From positions 806,001 through 870,000 of the forward strand of contig VWVY01000001.1 in NCBI GenBank assembly GCA_009846685.1: a stretch of 64,000 nt of DNA, written 5' to 3'. Made by a program: the position numbers and the translations under genes. Within the stretch, counting starts at the first letter, position 1. Every line of letters begins with the position of its first letter. This DNA is from Rhizobiales bacterium SYSU XM002 (GTDB lineage: Bacteria; Pseudomonadota; Alphaproteobacteria; Rhizobiales; Beijerinckiaceae). The notes under the pieces are model-generated. The model ran no database searches. It saw only the letters and a list, made by a program, of their open reading frames with translations, and was not told where the DNA came from. Shown here in pieces: positions 25,869 to 34,267 of this stretch.

Positions 25869-26471
25869 TCAAACCTCCGGGCGATTGAGGGAAAACACGC
25901 TCTCGACCGCCGCGTATTCCATGTATCCGAGGCGCGCGAGTTGCTTCATCGACAGCGGGTCAATCCGGCCGTTGCGGATGATCCGCTCGTCGACATGAAC
26001 GCCGATCACTTCGCCGAGTACGAGGAAATAGGTGCCCGGAGCGCCATCGGCGTGGCGCATGTTGACAATGTCGGTCGTCCGGCATTCGAGCGCGGCGGCA
26101 ATGCCCTTGACGCGAGGGGCCTTGACCAGTCGCGACGCTTCCATCTCGAGCCCTGCCATCTCGAACTCGTTGACAGTGGATGGATACGGTGCCGAACTCT
26201 GGTTCATCGCATCGGTGTCCGACCTGGAGACGATATTGCAGACGAATTCGCCGGTGTCGCGCGCGTTGGTCGCGCTGTCCTTCCAGCCCACGGAAGAAAA
26301 CCCAACCACCGGCGGGCGATCCGAAAAGGCGTTGAAGAACGAATAGGGCGCGAGATTCGGGATTCCGTCCTTTGACAGCGTTGAAATCCAGCCGATCGGC
26401 CGCGGTGCGACCAGCGCCTTGAAGGGATCATGCGGCAGGCCGTGATTGCGCAGGTGCGGCTCGTAGAACAT
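25869..26471 (-). CDS. Flavin reductase-like FMN-binding protein
   Basis: The 200-residue protein has the split-barrel flavin reductase domain (PRPIGWISTLSKDGIPNLAP, FFNAFSDRPPVVGFSS, TGEFVCNIVS). The family (DIM6/NTAB) binds FMN and reduces it with NAD(P)H, often for a partner monooxygenase. I choose ATG 26471, which has AAGGA seven bases upstream, over the TTG at 26477. It is convergent with and directly abuts the CitE-like gene. No obvious monooxygenase partner is adjacent; the FAD enzyme at 40974 carries its own flavin. Confidence 0.88.
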   Translation of the reverse strand: MFYEPHLRNHGLPHDPFKALVAPRPIGWISTLSKDGIPNLAPYSFFNAFSDRPPVVGFSSVGWKDSATNARDTGEFVCNIVSRSDTDAMNQSSAPYPSTVNEFEMAGLEMEASRLVKAPRVKGIAAALECRTTDIVNMRHADGAPGTYFLVLGEVIGVHVDERIIRNGRIDPLSMKQLARLGYMEYAAVESVFSLNRPEV

Positions 26472-26632
26472 CAGCAATTCCTTTTGAACATCTGCCAGCG
26501 CAATTGGCGTCCCGCCATCGTTCTGGCAAGATGTTTCGCCAAGAACTTTGCCACGGGCCTTGCCACGAACTTAGACACGGAAAAGCGCGCGCCCGCCTTG
26601 CGCATGCCTTGAGTCTCGGGAAAAGAACAAGA

Positions 26633-27481
26633 ATGCCTCCCGCCCTGCCCCGTCTCACACGCCTCTTTGCCATCACCGCCGCCTTCGCCGCGAGCCTGGC
26701 AGGCGCGTCGGCGCAGTTCGGTGCAAGCGGCACGGGCGTTCTGTCGCTACGCGCGACCTATGGCGATCGCGGTGGCGAGATCGGTGACGACATCACCTGG
26801 CGCATTTTTTCTATCCGGAACAGCAACCCCGAACTGGTGCTGAAGAGCCAGGTCGCGCGACCGAGCCTCGTGCTGCCGGCGGGTCGCTACATGGTCCATG
26901 TCAGCCACGGGCTCGCCACCGCCACGCGCGAACTCAATGTCGGCGAGACCGGTTCGGTCTCGACCGTACCGGTCAACGCCGGCGCGCTCTCTGTTTCCGG
27001 CTATCTCGGCGTGCCGGAGCGACCGATCCCGCCGCAGCGGCAGAAGCTGACGGTCTACATCCCCACGGCAAACAACTCCGAGGGCAAGCTGGTGACGACC
27101 AGCCTGAAACCCTTTTCGAAACTACATCTGCCCGAAGGCACTTACCACCTCGTCTCGACCTATTCCGGCTCGAACTCCGTTGTCCGCACTGATGTGAAGA
27201 TCGAGACCGGCAAGGTGACGGAGGCGGTGGTGAACCATCGCGCCGCGACCATGACTTTGAAGCTCGTGCGCCAGAAGGGCGGCGTCGCGCTCGCCGGCGC
27301 GGAATGGACCATCGAAACGCCTGGCGGCGATATCGTCTCCGAAGCGGTCGGCGCCTTTCCGAGCGTCGATATCGGCGAGGGAACTTACACGGTCACCGCC
27401 CGCCACAACGAGCGGGAATACAAGGGCCAGATGAAGGTGGAAGGCGGCGTCAACCGCGATTTCGAGATCGTGGTGGAGTGA
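26633..27481 (+). CDS. Secreted protein built of three repeats (282 aa)
   Basis: The ATG at 26633 starts a signal peptide (LFAITAAFAASLAGASAQ). The mature protein contains three copies of a beta-rich motif around residues 80, 165 and 247: LPAGRYMVHVSHG, LPEGTYHLVSTYSG and GEGTYTVTARHN. Each is followed by a V-rich strand with a 'G+V' pattern. The 80-85 residue spacing and the motif suggest beta-sandwich domains like carboxypeptidase-regulatory or Ig-like folds. No catalytic residues are seen. An envelope or surface location is likely. The gene is divergent from the flavin reductase. Function unknown. Confidence 0.75.
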   Translation: MPPALPRLTRLFAITAAFAASLAGASAQFGASGTGVLSLRATYGDRGGEIGDDITWRIFSIRNSNPELVLKSQVARPSLVLPAGRYMVHVSHGLATATRELNVGETGSVSTVPVNAGALSVSGYLGVPERPIPPQRQKLTVYIPTANNSEGKLVTTSLKPFSKLHLPEGTYHLVSTYSGSNSVVRTDVKIETGKVTEAVVNHRAATMTLKLVRQKGGVALAGAEWTIETPGGDIVSEAVGAFPSVDIGEGTYTVTARHNEREYKGQMKVEGGVNRDFEIVVE

Positions 27482-27516
27482 CCCCGAGCACCGCTATGTC
27501 GGCGTTGCATGGAACC

Positions 27517-27577
27517 CCCGTTCGGGTATCCTCAGCAGTGAAAATCAAGGCTCTGACTTTTTCATAGCCCGAACGGG
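27517..27577. promoter_or_regulatory. Pair of inverted near-palindromes upstream of the Lrp-like gene
   Basis: CCCGTTCGGG (27517-27526) and CCCGAACGGG (27568-27577) are exact inverted copies, 41 bases apart, each nearly self-palindromic. They lie 50-110 bases upstream of the Lrp-like gene at 27631. They could be a paired operator or form a long hairpin in the leader. Confidence 0.35.
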
Positions 27578-27630
27578 CGCCCGAGCTCATGCGAGGGAAC
27601 CGTCGCGCAGCGACAAGGACCAAACAAAAA

Positions 27631-27867
27631 ATGCAGACATTTTTTGTGCAGATCAAATGCAAGCTCGGCAAGACCTACGAAGTCGCGACCGCCCTCGCCG
27701 ATGCCGAGATTGCCTCCGAGATCTATTCCACCGCCGGCAACTACGACATCCTCGCCAAGTTCCACCTCGACGACCAGCATGACATCGGCCATTTCGTCGG
27801 CGAGAAAGTGCAGGTGCTGCCGGGGATATTGGATACGGTGACGGTGATTACGTTCAAAGCTTTCTGA
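27631..27867 (+). CDS. Stand-alone Lrp/AsnC ligand-binding (RAM) domain protein
   Basis: This 78-residue protein (MQTFFVQIKCKLGKTYEVAT, later YDILAKFHLDDQHDIGHFV) matches the C-terminal RAM domain of Lrp/AsnC regulators but has no helix-turn-helix. Such stand-alone forms bind amino acids or act as partners of full regulators. AAGGA lies 11 bases upstream of the ATG. A separate promoter is likely, given the inverted repeats upstream. Confidence 0.85.
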   Translation: MQTFFVQIKCKLGKTYEVATALADAEIASEIYSTAGNYDILAKFHLDDQHDIGHFVGEKVQVLPGILDTVTVITFKAF

Positions 27868-27948
27868 CAACACACCGCAGACAACGACATCCTGCAAGAC
27901 GCCGTGCTTTGGGCCGGGCATCGGCTTTCCCACCGCAAGAGAGGTGAC

Positions 27949-28236
27949 ATGCCAGCCTACGTGATTTTCGATGTCGATATCAGCAACTCTACCCGCTATC
28001 AGGAGTTTATGGGCGGGGTGAAACCGGCGCTTGAAGCCGCCGGCGCGCGCTACCTCGCGCGCGGAGGCGCTCACACGGTCTACGAAGGCGACTGGATCCC
28101 GCGCCGCATCGTCCTGCTCGAATTCCCGAGTGTCGAGGCGTGGGAAGCGTTCTACAACGGCCCGGTCTATCAAGGATTGAAGTCGATCCGCGACGCCTGC
28201 AGTTCGGCACGGCTTGTTGCAGTCGAGGGACTATAG
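27949..28236 (+). CDS. DUF1330 family protein
   Basis: The 95-residue protein has the DUF1330 dimeric ferredoxin-like pattern (YVIFDVDISNSTRYQEFMGG, YLARGGAHTVYEGDW, RRIVLLEFPSVEAWEAFYN). The fold resembles dimeric alpha+beta barrel enzymes, but no function has been assigned to the family. It follows the Lrp-like gene by 81 bases and may share its transcript. The start ATG at 27949 has GAGAGGTG upstream. Confidence 0.88.
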   Translation: MPAYVIFDVDISNSTRYQEFMGGVKPALEAAGARYLARGGAHTVYEGDWIPRRIVLLEFPSVEAWEAFYNGPVYQGLKSIRDACSSARLVAVEGL

Positions 28237-28239
28237 AAA

Positions 28240-28262
28240 AAGGCCGGGTTTCCCGGCCTTCC
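28240..28262. terminator. Terminator hairpin after the DUF1330 gene
   Basis: AAGGCCGGG/CCCGGCCTT (28240-28248 and 28252-28260) with loop TTT lies between the DUF1330 gene and the convergent exported protein. The T-run is short, but the left A-run supports minus-strand use. Confidence 0.7.
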
Positions 28263-28285
28263 GCATTATCGGTAAGGCGCACACC

Positions 28286-28954
28286 TCAATTCGCCGCGAA
28301 ACAGTAGAGCAGCCCGTTACCGCCGGTCGCGCGCAACGCGGGATTATCGCAGCCGCGCGATGGATGCGCCGCGTTCCAGCTCTTGGCAGCCGCGCTGTCA
28401 TTGAGGCCCATGCGGTCGTGATGGCCGACGATCGCGGAACCGGCCCCGCCGCTCGTCCAGTTCTTGCAGGTCATGTCCTTGTCCGCCGCCGGCGCGGTGC
28501 CGTCGGCGTTCGAGCCGGTCAGGATGTCGTGGTAGTTCACAACGAACAGGCGGCTCATCACCTGTTTTCCGGTATCCGTGATGCCGGTATCGACATTGAT
28601 GTTCGCCTTGGCCGGATCATGGAGATCGGCGACACTCGCGGCAATCGTCACGCCCTTGGCGTTGACCCACGGTCCCTTGCCGATACGATCCCGTGCGTTG
28701 ACGGCAGGTTTGCCGTCCGCTGCCTGCTGGCTGAGATAGGCCCGCCAGGTCTTGCCGCCCGCTCCGGCGCTTGCCGCGAGCTTCTGGCAGAAGGCATCGG
28801 CACCGTCGAGGCCGCCGAAATTCGCGCCATCAGGGCCCGGTGTCGATGTGATGAAGAACGTCATGTCCGGAAACTGCGGCGGCGCAGGCGCCTGCGCCAG
28901 GGCCGGAATGGTTCCGAAAGCGAGCAAAGCGCCCGCCAGTGTCGCGAGTTTCAT
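28286..28954 (-). CDS. Exported lectin-like or endostatin-like protein (222 aa)
   Basis: A signal peptide (MKLATLAGALLAFGTIPALAQ) is followed by a compact domain beginning MTFFITSTPGPDGANFGGLD. It contains four cysteines (DGADAFCQKLAA, DMTCKNW, SRGCDN, LLYCFAAN) and the motif GKTWRAYLSQQ. The pattern of an Asp/Gly-rich start, ADAFCQ, WRAYLS and a C-terminal W/C block resembles C-type-lectin-related (endostatin-like) domains found in some bacteria. Function is unknown; a periplasmic or surface carbohydrate-related role is only a guess. Confidence 0.7.
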   Translation of the reverse strand: MKLATLAGALLAFGTIPALAQAPAPPQFPDMTFFITSTPGPDGANFGGLDGADAFCQKLAASAGAGGKTWRAYLSQQAADGKPAVNARDRIGKGPWVNAKGVTIAASVADLHDPAKANINVDTGITDTGKQVMSRLFVVNYHDILTGSNADGTAPAADKDMTCKNWTSGGAGSAIVGHHDRMGLNDSAAAKSWNAAHPSRGCDNPALRATGGNGLLYCFAAN

Positions 28955-29107
28955 TGGATCCTCCCCTCACGTTCCGCTGTTCCCGCGGAAACGGACGGAA
29001 AGGCTAACGCGCCACCGAAGCGAAACGCGCATCACAATTCACGTGAAGATCATGCGTCCGCGCAAGATTATCTCGCACGGACGCACGTGGAATTGCACGA
29101 AAGCTGG

Positions 29108-31093
29108 TCAGATCGCTGCCTTTGCCCGCTTTACATCCGGCGGGATGGCTTCCGCTTCGAGCATCGCCAGCGCCTCAGCCAGCGGCATCGTGGTCTGGGC
29201 TTGCGAACCGAGCCGGCGGATCGTCACCGTCTTCTCTTCCGCCTCGCGCTTGCCGACAGCGAAGATCACTGGAGCCTTGGCGAGCGAATGTTCGCGCACC
29301 TTGTAGCTGATCTTCTCGTTGCGAAGATCCGCGCGGGCGCGCAGACCGGACGCAAACAGCGCCTCGGTGACGCGCTCCGCATACTCATCGGCCTCCGAGG
29401 TAATCGGACAGACAATGACCTGCTCCGGCGCGAGCCAGAGCGGGAAATGCCCGGCGTAACTCTCAATCAGAATGCCGAGGAAGCGCTCCATCGAACCGCA
29501 GATCGCGCGGTGGATCATCACCGGCTGCTTCTTCTCGCCGTTGGCGTCGATGTAGAACGCGCCGAAGCGCTCGGGCAGGTTGAAGTCGACCTGCGTCGTG
29601 CCGCACTGCCAATCGCGGCCGATGGCGTCACGCAGGGTGTATTCGAACTTCGGCCCGTAGAACGCGCCCTCGCCGGGATTGATGCCGGTCTTGATCTTGC
29701 CGCCCGATTGCGCGGCGATCTTGTCGAGCACCTTGGTCATCACAGCTTCGGCGCGATCCCACAGCGCATCCGAGCCGACGCGCTTCTCGGGGCGGGTGGA
29801 AAGCTTCACCACCAGTTCCTCGAAGCCGAAATCGGCATAGACCGAGAGCATCAGCTCGTTGATGCGCAGGCACTCCGCTTCCATCTGCTCGTCGGTGCAG
29901 AACACATGCGCATCGTCCTGCGTGAAGCCGCGCACGCGCATGAGGCCGTGCAGCGCGCCCGAAGGCTCGTAGCGATGCACCATACCGAATTCCGCGAGGC
30001 GGATCGGCAGGTCGCGGTAAGACTTGAGCCCATGCTTGAAGAGCTGCACATGGCCTGGACAGTTCATCGGCTTGAGCGCGAAGACCTTCTGGTCAGCGGT
30101 CTCGTCCTTGGGGTTCATGAAGGCATGGGCGGATTTCACCGCGAACATGTTCTCCTGATACCAGCCCCAATGGCCGGAGGTCTCCCAAAGGCTCTTGTCG
30201 AGCACCTGCGGGGCATTGACCTCTTCGTAATGCCGACGCAACCGCCGCCGCATATACGCGACGAGCTGCTGGAACATGGTCCAGCCTTTGGAGTGCCAGA
30301 AAACCGTGCCCGGCCCCTCGTCCTGGAAGTGGAAGAGGTCCATCTCGCGCCCGAGCTTGCGATGGTCGCGCTTCTCGGCTTCCTCAAGCTGCTTGAGGTA
30401 GGCGTCGAGTTCTTCCTGAGACGCGAAGGCCGTCCCGTAGATGCGGGTCAGCATCGGATTGTTGCTGTCGCCACGCCAATAGGCGCCCGCCACCTTCATC
30501 AGCTTGAAGGCGGTGCCGACCTTCCCGGTCGAGGTCATGTGCGGCCCGCGGCAGAGGTCGATCCACTGGCCCTGCCGATACATCTTCAGGTCTTCGCCGG
30601 CCGGAATGGCATCGACAAGCTCGACCTTGAACGCCTCGCCCTTACCGCGGAAAAAGTCCTTGGCCTGATCGCGCGTCCAGAACTCCTTGGTGAAAGCGGC
30701 ATCGCGCGCGACGATCTCGCGCATCTTCTTCTCGATGGCAGGAAAATCCTCGGGCGTGAACGGGGTATCGCGCGCGAAGTCGTAGTAGAACCCGTTCTCG
30801 ATCACCGGACCGATGGTCACCTGCGTGCCAGGCCACAGCTCCTGCACCGCCTCGGCGAGCACATGCGCGCAATCATGCCGGATGAGTTCCAGCGCGCGCG
30901 GGTCGGTGCGCGGGACGAATTCGATCTTTGCATCGCGGTCGATCGGGTCGGCGAGGTCGGCAACAGTGCCGTCGAGCGCCATTGCAACCGTGCGCTTGAG
31001 GAGCGAGGGCGAAATGCCGCTCGCAATCTCGGAGCCTTTGATACCTTTGGGGAATTGGCGCGCGGCGCCATCGGGGAAAGTCAACGTGATCAT
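29108..31093 (-). CDS. thrS: Threonyl-tRNA synthetase
   Basis: The 661-residue protein has all the parts of ThrRS: an N-terminal TGS domain ([19 protein letters not shown]), the editing domain with the [11 protein letters not shown] motif, and the class II catalytic core. The zinc and active-site residues lie in [29 protein letters not shown] and [14 protein letters not shown]. The anticodon-binding domain ends the protein ([18 protein letters not shown]). The length is normal. It loads threonine on tRNA-Thr; a tRNA-Thr gene is at 5539 but is not linked. It is the last gene of a minus-strand run with iscU-like and yidD. Confidence 0.98.
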   Translation of the reverse strand: MITLTFPDGAARQFPKGIKGSEIASGISPSLLKRTVAMALDGTVADLADPIDRDAKIEFVPRTDPRALELIRHDCAHVLAEAVQELWPGTQVTIGPVIENGFYYDFARDTPFTPEDFPAIEKKMREIVARDAAFTKEFWTRDQAKDFFRGKGEAFKVELVDAIPAGEDLKMYRQGQWIDLCRGPHMTSTGKVGTAFKLMKVAGAYWRGDSNNPMLTRIYGTAFASQEELDAYLKQLEEAEKRDHRKLGREMDLFHFQDEGPGTVFWHSKGWTMFQQLVAYMRRRLRRHYEEVNAPQVLDKSLWETSGHWGWYQENMFAVKSAHAFMNPKDETADQKVFALKPMNCPGHVQLFKHGLKSYRDLPIRLAEFGMVHRYEPSGALHGLMRVRGFTQDDAHVFCTDEQMEAECLRINELMLSVYADFGFEELVVKLSTRPEKRVGSDALWDRAEAVMTKVLDKIAAQSGGKIKTGINPGEGAFYGPKFEYTLRDAIGRDWQCGTTQVDFNLPERFGAFYIDANGEKKQPVMIHRAICGSMERFLGILIESYAGHFPLWLAPEQVIVCPITSEADEYAERVTEALFASGLRARADLRNEKISYKVREHSLAKAPVIFAVGKREAEEKTVTIRRLGSQAQTTMPLAEALAMLEAEAIPPDVKRAKAAI

Positions 31094-31176
31094 GTCGTCC
31101 TCCGGCTCACTCCCGCATACGGGGCGGGTAAGCGTTGTGTGTGAAATAGGGCGGAATAGCTCTGCCCGCTTATGGT

Positions 31177-31476
31177 TTAGGCTTTGTTACCGGCATTCGT
31201 CCGTCGCCACAAACCGTAGGTCCACGGCTTAAACCAGCGCGATTCCGGGGGCAACTCCTCGCAGACGAAATCGAGTCCCGAGGTTCCGCCCGGTCGGCAG
31301 CGGCAAATCCGGGCGAAGCCCATCCAGCCGCCGGGCCAGACGCCGTGCCGGTCCACCGCCTCGATCATGTACTCCGAGCAGGAGGGCATGTGGCGGCAAG
31401 TGCGGCCGATGAAGGCGGAAATCGTGTAGCGATAGAGATAGACCGGTGCGAGGAAGAGGCGGCGGAGAAGTTTCAC
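31177..31476 (-). CDS. yidD: Membrane protein insertion efficiency factor YidD
   Basis: The 99-residue protein has the YidD core: [38 protein letters not shown], and the G/W-rich segment [15 protein letters not shown]. The family helps YidC insert inner-membrane proteins and is normally 70-100 residues long, with conserved cysteines (CRHMPSC). It overlaps the end of the iscU-like gene by four bases (ATGA), so the two are coupled. The C-terminal 30 residues are longer than in E. coli. Confidence 0.95.
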   Translation of the reverse strand: MKLLRRLFLAPVYLYRYTISAFIGRTCRHMPSCSEYMIEAVDRHGVWPGGWMGFARICRCRPGGTSGLDFVCEELPPESRWFKPWTYGLWRRTNAGNKA

Positions 31477-31934
31477 GCCACCGGAGCCTTCTCGGAACCC
31501 ATCTTCCGTTTCGCCTCCACTTGCGAGATCGCGTCGACCACCGCATCGAAGGTCAGCATAGTCGAGGCGTGCCGGGCCTTATAGTCGCGCACCGGTTCGA
31601 GAACGCGGATATCTTCCCATTTGCCCTTCGGCGGCGCGCCGTTCTCCTTGAGCATCCGGCGCACGATCTCGCGGATCTCGCGCAGTTCCGTTGCGGTCGA
31701 GCCGACGATATTGCGCGCCATGATCGACGACGAAGCCTGCCCGAGCGCGCAGGCCTTCACCTCATGAGCGAAATCCGTGACGGTGTCGCCATCCATCTTC
31801 AGATCGATGGTCACGGTTGATCCGCAAAGCTTGGAATGCGCGGTCGCGGAAGCATCCGGCGCATCGAGGCGACCCTGCCGCGGGATATCGGCGGCGAGTT
31901 CGAGAATGCGGCGATTGTAGACGTCGTCGAGCAT
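31473..31934 (-). CDS. IscU/SufU-like Fe-S scaffold protein lacking the third cysteine
   Basis: The 153-residue protein has the SufU/IscU-type fold with LDDVYNRRILELAADIPRQG, a first ligand cysteine in HSKLCGSTV and a second in KACALGQASSS. Where canonical SufU has a third cysteine near the C-terminal third, this protein reads KARHASTMLTF. It might still act as a scaffold or in iron-sulfur or sulfur handling. It precedes yidD and thrS on the same strand, with a 38-base gap to the window's next regulatory stretch. The start ATG at 31934 directly follows weak Shine-Dalgarno sequence. Confidence 0.85.
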   Translation of the reverse strand: MLDDVYNRRILELAADIPRQGRLDAPDASATAHSKLCGSTVTIDLKMDGDTVTDFAHEVKACALGQASSSIMARNIVGSTATELREIREIVRRMLKENGAPPKGKWEDIRVLEPVRDYKARHASTMLTFDAVVDAISQVEAKRKMGSEKAPVA

Positions 31935-32106
31935 GGATCACCTGTTGCCGATAGAGATAATGCTCACCCCGCGAAAAGACCAGCCATGCCTCCTGCCGGA
32001 AATTGACGGGCGGCAACAGCACACCCCCTGTCAGAATGTCGGATGTGCTACAGATCCGGAAGACATGCGGCCGCGTATGATCTGAAAACGCCAGAGGAGG
32101 CTCCAC

Positions 32107-32733
32107 ATGGATGCTGTGGTTAAGACCTTGAACCCGTCTTCGACGCAAGCCGTCAACGCCCGCCCGACGCGCGAGGAAGCGGAGGCCGCCGTGCGCACGC
32201 TCATTGCCTGGGCTGGCGACGATCCCGCCCGCGAAGGGCTCCTGGAAACGCCCGCACGCGTCACCAAGGCCTATGAGGAGCTGTTTGAGGGCTACCGCCT
32301 CGATCCAGCCGAAGCGCTCTCCAAGGTTTTCCGCGAGGTCGAGGGTTACGACGATCTCGTTCTCGTGAAGGACATTCCGTTCCATTCGCACTGCGAGCAC
32401 CACATGGTTCCGTTCCACGGGGTCGCGCATATCGCCTATTACCCCGAGAATGGCGTCGTCGGGCTCTCGAAACTCGCCCGCGTCGTCGAGATTTTCGCAC
32501 GCCGGCTCCAGACACAGGAAACGATGACGGCACAGATCGTCCAGGCGATCGAGGAAGCATTACGCCCGCGCGGCGTCGCGGTGGTGATCGAGGCCGAGCA
32601 CATGTGCATGTCGATGCGCGGCATCCGCAAGTCCGGCGCCTCGACCTCGACCTGCCAGTTCACCGGCGTCTTCCGTGACGATCCGGCAGAACAGGTGCGC
32701 TTCTTTACCCTGCTCAATAGCCGCCGCGCCTGA
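32107..32733 (+). CDS. folE: GTP cyclohydrolase I
   Basis: The 208-residue enzyme carries out the first step of folate (and queuosine) synthesis, turning GTP into dihydroneopterin triphosphate. The catalytic zinc ligands are visible in [20 protein letters not shown] and [20 protein letters not shown] 30-residue N-terminal extension precedes the core that begins AEAAVRTLI. The start ATG at 32107 has AGGAGG about nine bases upstream. It is followed after 42 bases by hisI, a common neighbour order in this order of bacteria. Confidence 0.96.
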   Translation: MDAVVKTLNPSSTQAVNARPTREEAEAAVRTLIAWAGDDPAREGLLETPARVTKAYEELFEGYRLDPAEALSKVFREVEGYDDLVLVKDIPFHSHCEHHMVPFHGVAHIAYYPENGVVGLSKLARVVEIFARRLQTQETMTAQIVQAIEEALRPRGVAVVIEAEHMCMSMRGIRKSGASTSTCQFTGVFRDDPAEQVRFFTLLNSRRA

Positions 32734-32775
32734 TCGCGCTTGATTTCGCGCGGCGATTGGCGGCAAGACAAGGCC

Positions 32776-33183
32776 ATGTGGACCGCCAGCACCCCTTTCG
32801 CGCCGCCCGGAACCAAGCTCGAGCTTGAGGAAGGCGCGGCCTTCACCCCGCGCTTCAATGCGGACGAGCTGATCACTGCCGTCACCGTCGACGATGCGAC
32901 CGGCGAGATCCTGATGCTCGCGCATATGAACGCCGAAGCGCTTCGCCGCACGCTCGAAAGCGGCGACGTCTGGTATTTTTCGCGTTCCCGTAACGAGCTC
33001 TGGCGCAAGGGCGCGACCTCGGGGCACACCCAGCGCCTCGTCGAAATGCGAACGGATTGCGATCAGGACGCCGTGATCGTTCGCGTCCGGCAGGAAGGTC
33101 CGGCCTGCCACACGGGCCGACGTTCGTGCTTCTACCGACGTGTGGCGACCGGGAAAAACGGTCCAACGCTCGTCAAGGATTAG
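32776..33183 (+). CDS. hisI: Phosphoribosyl-AMP cyclohydrolase
   Basis: The 135-residue protein catalyses the third step of histidine synthesis, opening the purine ring of phosphoribosyl-AMP. The zinc and magnesium motifs are visible in [14 protein letters not shown] and [15 protein letters not shown], with [18 protein letters not shown] in between. I choose the ATG at 32776, 12 residues inside the longest frame, because AAGG precedes it. The pyrophosphohydrolase part (HisE) is not fused, as is usual here. The last 11 bases overlap the end of the convergent membrane-protein gene. Confidence 0.94.
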   Translation: MWTASTPFAPPGTKLELEEGAAFTPRFNADELITAVTVDDATGEILMLAHMNAEALRRTLESGDVWYFSRSRNELWRKGATSGHTQRLVEMRTDCDQDAVIVRVRQEGPACHTGRRSCFYRRVATGKNGPTLVKD

Positions 33184-33388
33184 GCGACTGTCTCTTCGTG
33201 GAGAGGCGCCACGCAAGCAGAATACCACCGATCACCCCGAAGAACGGCCCGATCACGAAAGCGAAGGCCATCGCCTTTCCGCCTTCGCGGTCGTGCATCA
33301 CACCAAGCTCGACGGCGACGATGTAGAACACGATCGCCGCGCCCCAGGCGAGCACAAAGCCGCCGAGGAAGCCGAGCACCGTGCGCAT
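33173..33388 (-). CDS. Small two-helix membrane protein (71 aa)
   Basis: The ATG at 33388 starts a protein with two membrane helices (about residues 3-30, [20 protein letters not shown], and 40-61, [19 protein letters not shown]) and a short basic tail. It lies five bases after the stop of the CBS gene and is probably coupled to it. The gene overlaps the 3' end of hisI by 11 bases on the other strand. No family is recognised. Confidence 0.65.
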   Translation of the reverse strand: MRTVLGFLGGFVLAWGAAIVFYIVAVELGVMHDREGGKAMAFAFVIGPFFGVIGGILLAWRLSTKRQSPNP

Positions 33389-33393
33389 GCTGC

Positions 33394-33825
33394 TCAGCTC
33401 GCCGCGATATATTCGCGCAGGGTCTGGCTCTCGTGCTCCAGTTCGGCGAGCCGGTGCTTCACCACATCGCCGATCGAGATCATGCCGTCGAGCCGCCCGT
33501 CCTTCACGACCGGCACATGGCGGAACTTGCCGGCGGTCATGATCTCCATAACGTCGTTGATGCCTTGTGCCTCGACGCAGGTGATGACCTTGCGCGTCAT
33601 GTGATCGCCGACTGTCTCGTCGAGGCCCGCGGCCCCCTTCTGTGCCATCGCCCGGACGATATCGCGCTCGGAGAGGATACCGGCGACACCGCCGTTGCTG
33701 TCCGTCACCACGACGGCACCGATGCGGAACTGGGCGAGAAGCTGGCTCGCCTGATGCAGGGTCTGTCCGGCCTGGGCCGTGACGACCGCTTTTCCCTTGG
33801 AATTCAGAATTCTGCCAACGCTCAT
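33394..33825 (-). CDS. CBS-domain pair protein
   Basis: The 143-residue protein is made of two CBS motifs (about residues 5-60, IGAVVVTDSNGGVAGILSER; and 75-130, RHVPVVKDGRLDGMISIGDV), which together form one Bateman module. Such modules bind adenine nucleotides and regulate partner proteins. The DIVRAM and DVVKHR ends of the two repeats are typical of the stand-alone alphaproteobacterial CBS proteins. It precedes a small membrane protein, which might be its partner (inference). Confidence 0.9.
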   Translation of the reverse strand: MSVGRILNSKGKAVVTAQAGQTLHQASQLLAQFRIGAVVVTDSNGGVAGILSERDIVRAMAQKGAAGLDETVGDHMTRKVITCVEAQGINDVMEIMTAGKFRHVPVVKDGRLDGMISIGDVVKHRLAELEHESQTLREYIAAS

Positions 33826-34267
33826 GGGTCACTCCCTGAATGGTCGAGGACGTCCAACTCGCCGTCTTCTTGTGGGCGGCATGGCATGGAAGTGTTGTCC
33901 AAAACCGGCGGGCGCGCAATCGGCGACTTGTTGCGCAGCGCAGCAGAGCCGATGGTTAACGCGGGCGGGAGGGGGCCTTGAAAAAATTAACGCCGCGCCC
34001 GGAGCGGGGGCGCGGCGTGAAATCCTTGGAGCCCGATAACCCTCTCACAATCCGGCCGATCAGGCAAATTCCATCCGTTGTTATCCTTAATTCGGCCGAG
34101 GCCTTCCGGGTATCAATCGTTAAAGCTGGCCCGGCACGCCGCTCGCACCCACCCCTGCAAACGGAGAGGCGATGCAGGCCCCTGCCCCGCTTCGAACCGG
34201 AAGACGATCCATGCCGGGACGGTTGGTCCGAAAGGAAACACCCCCGGCGGAGCAGCGGAGCGGCATC
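33826..34267. other. Gene-free region with a candidate minus-strand small RNA
   Basis: This 442-base stretch lies between two divergent genes and has no credible protein gene. It contains a strong minus-strand terminator at 33981-34018 with no minus-strand gene upstream of it, so a small RNA from about 34.02-34.26 kb is possible. No promoter was identified with confidence. Confidence 0.3.
33981..34018 (-). terminator. Orphan Rho-independent terminator
   Basis: Read on the minus strand, a 10- to 11-bp GC-rich stem (ACGCCGCGCCC/GGGCGCGGCGT, 33990-34000 and 34008-34018 on the plus strand) is followed by TTAATTTTTTC. It lies about 150 bases upstream of the CBS gene and matches no known upstream minus-strand gene. 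Confidence 0.65.

Noticed and set aside
29053-29085. Inverted repeat TGCGTCCG/CGGACGCA after thrS
   Set aside because: A 17-base loop and no T-run make it a weak terminator candidate; I could not support a function.
28214-31144. A 976-codon open frame on the plus strand
   Set aside because: It is the antisense shadow of thrS and the lectin-like gene; the minus-strand proteins have full family motifs.
33389-33919. An upstream extension of the small membrane-protein frame over the CBS gene
   Set aside because: The part upstream of 33388 is another frame of the CBS gene, Arg-rich and without motifs; only the last 71 codons look real.
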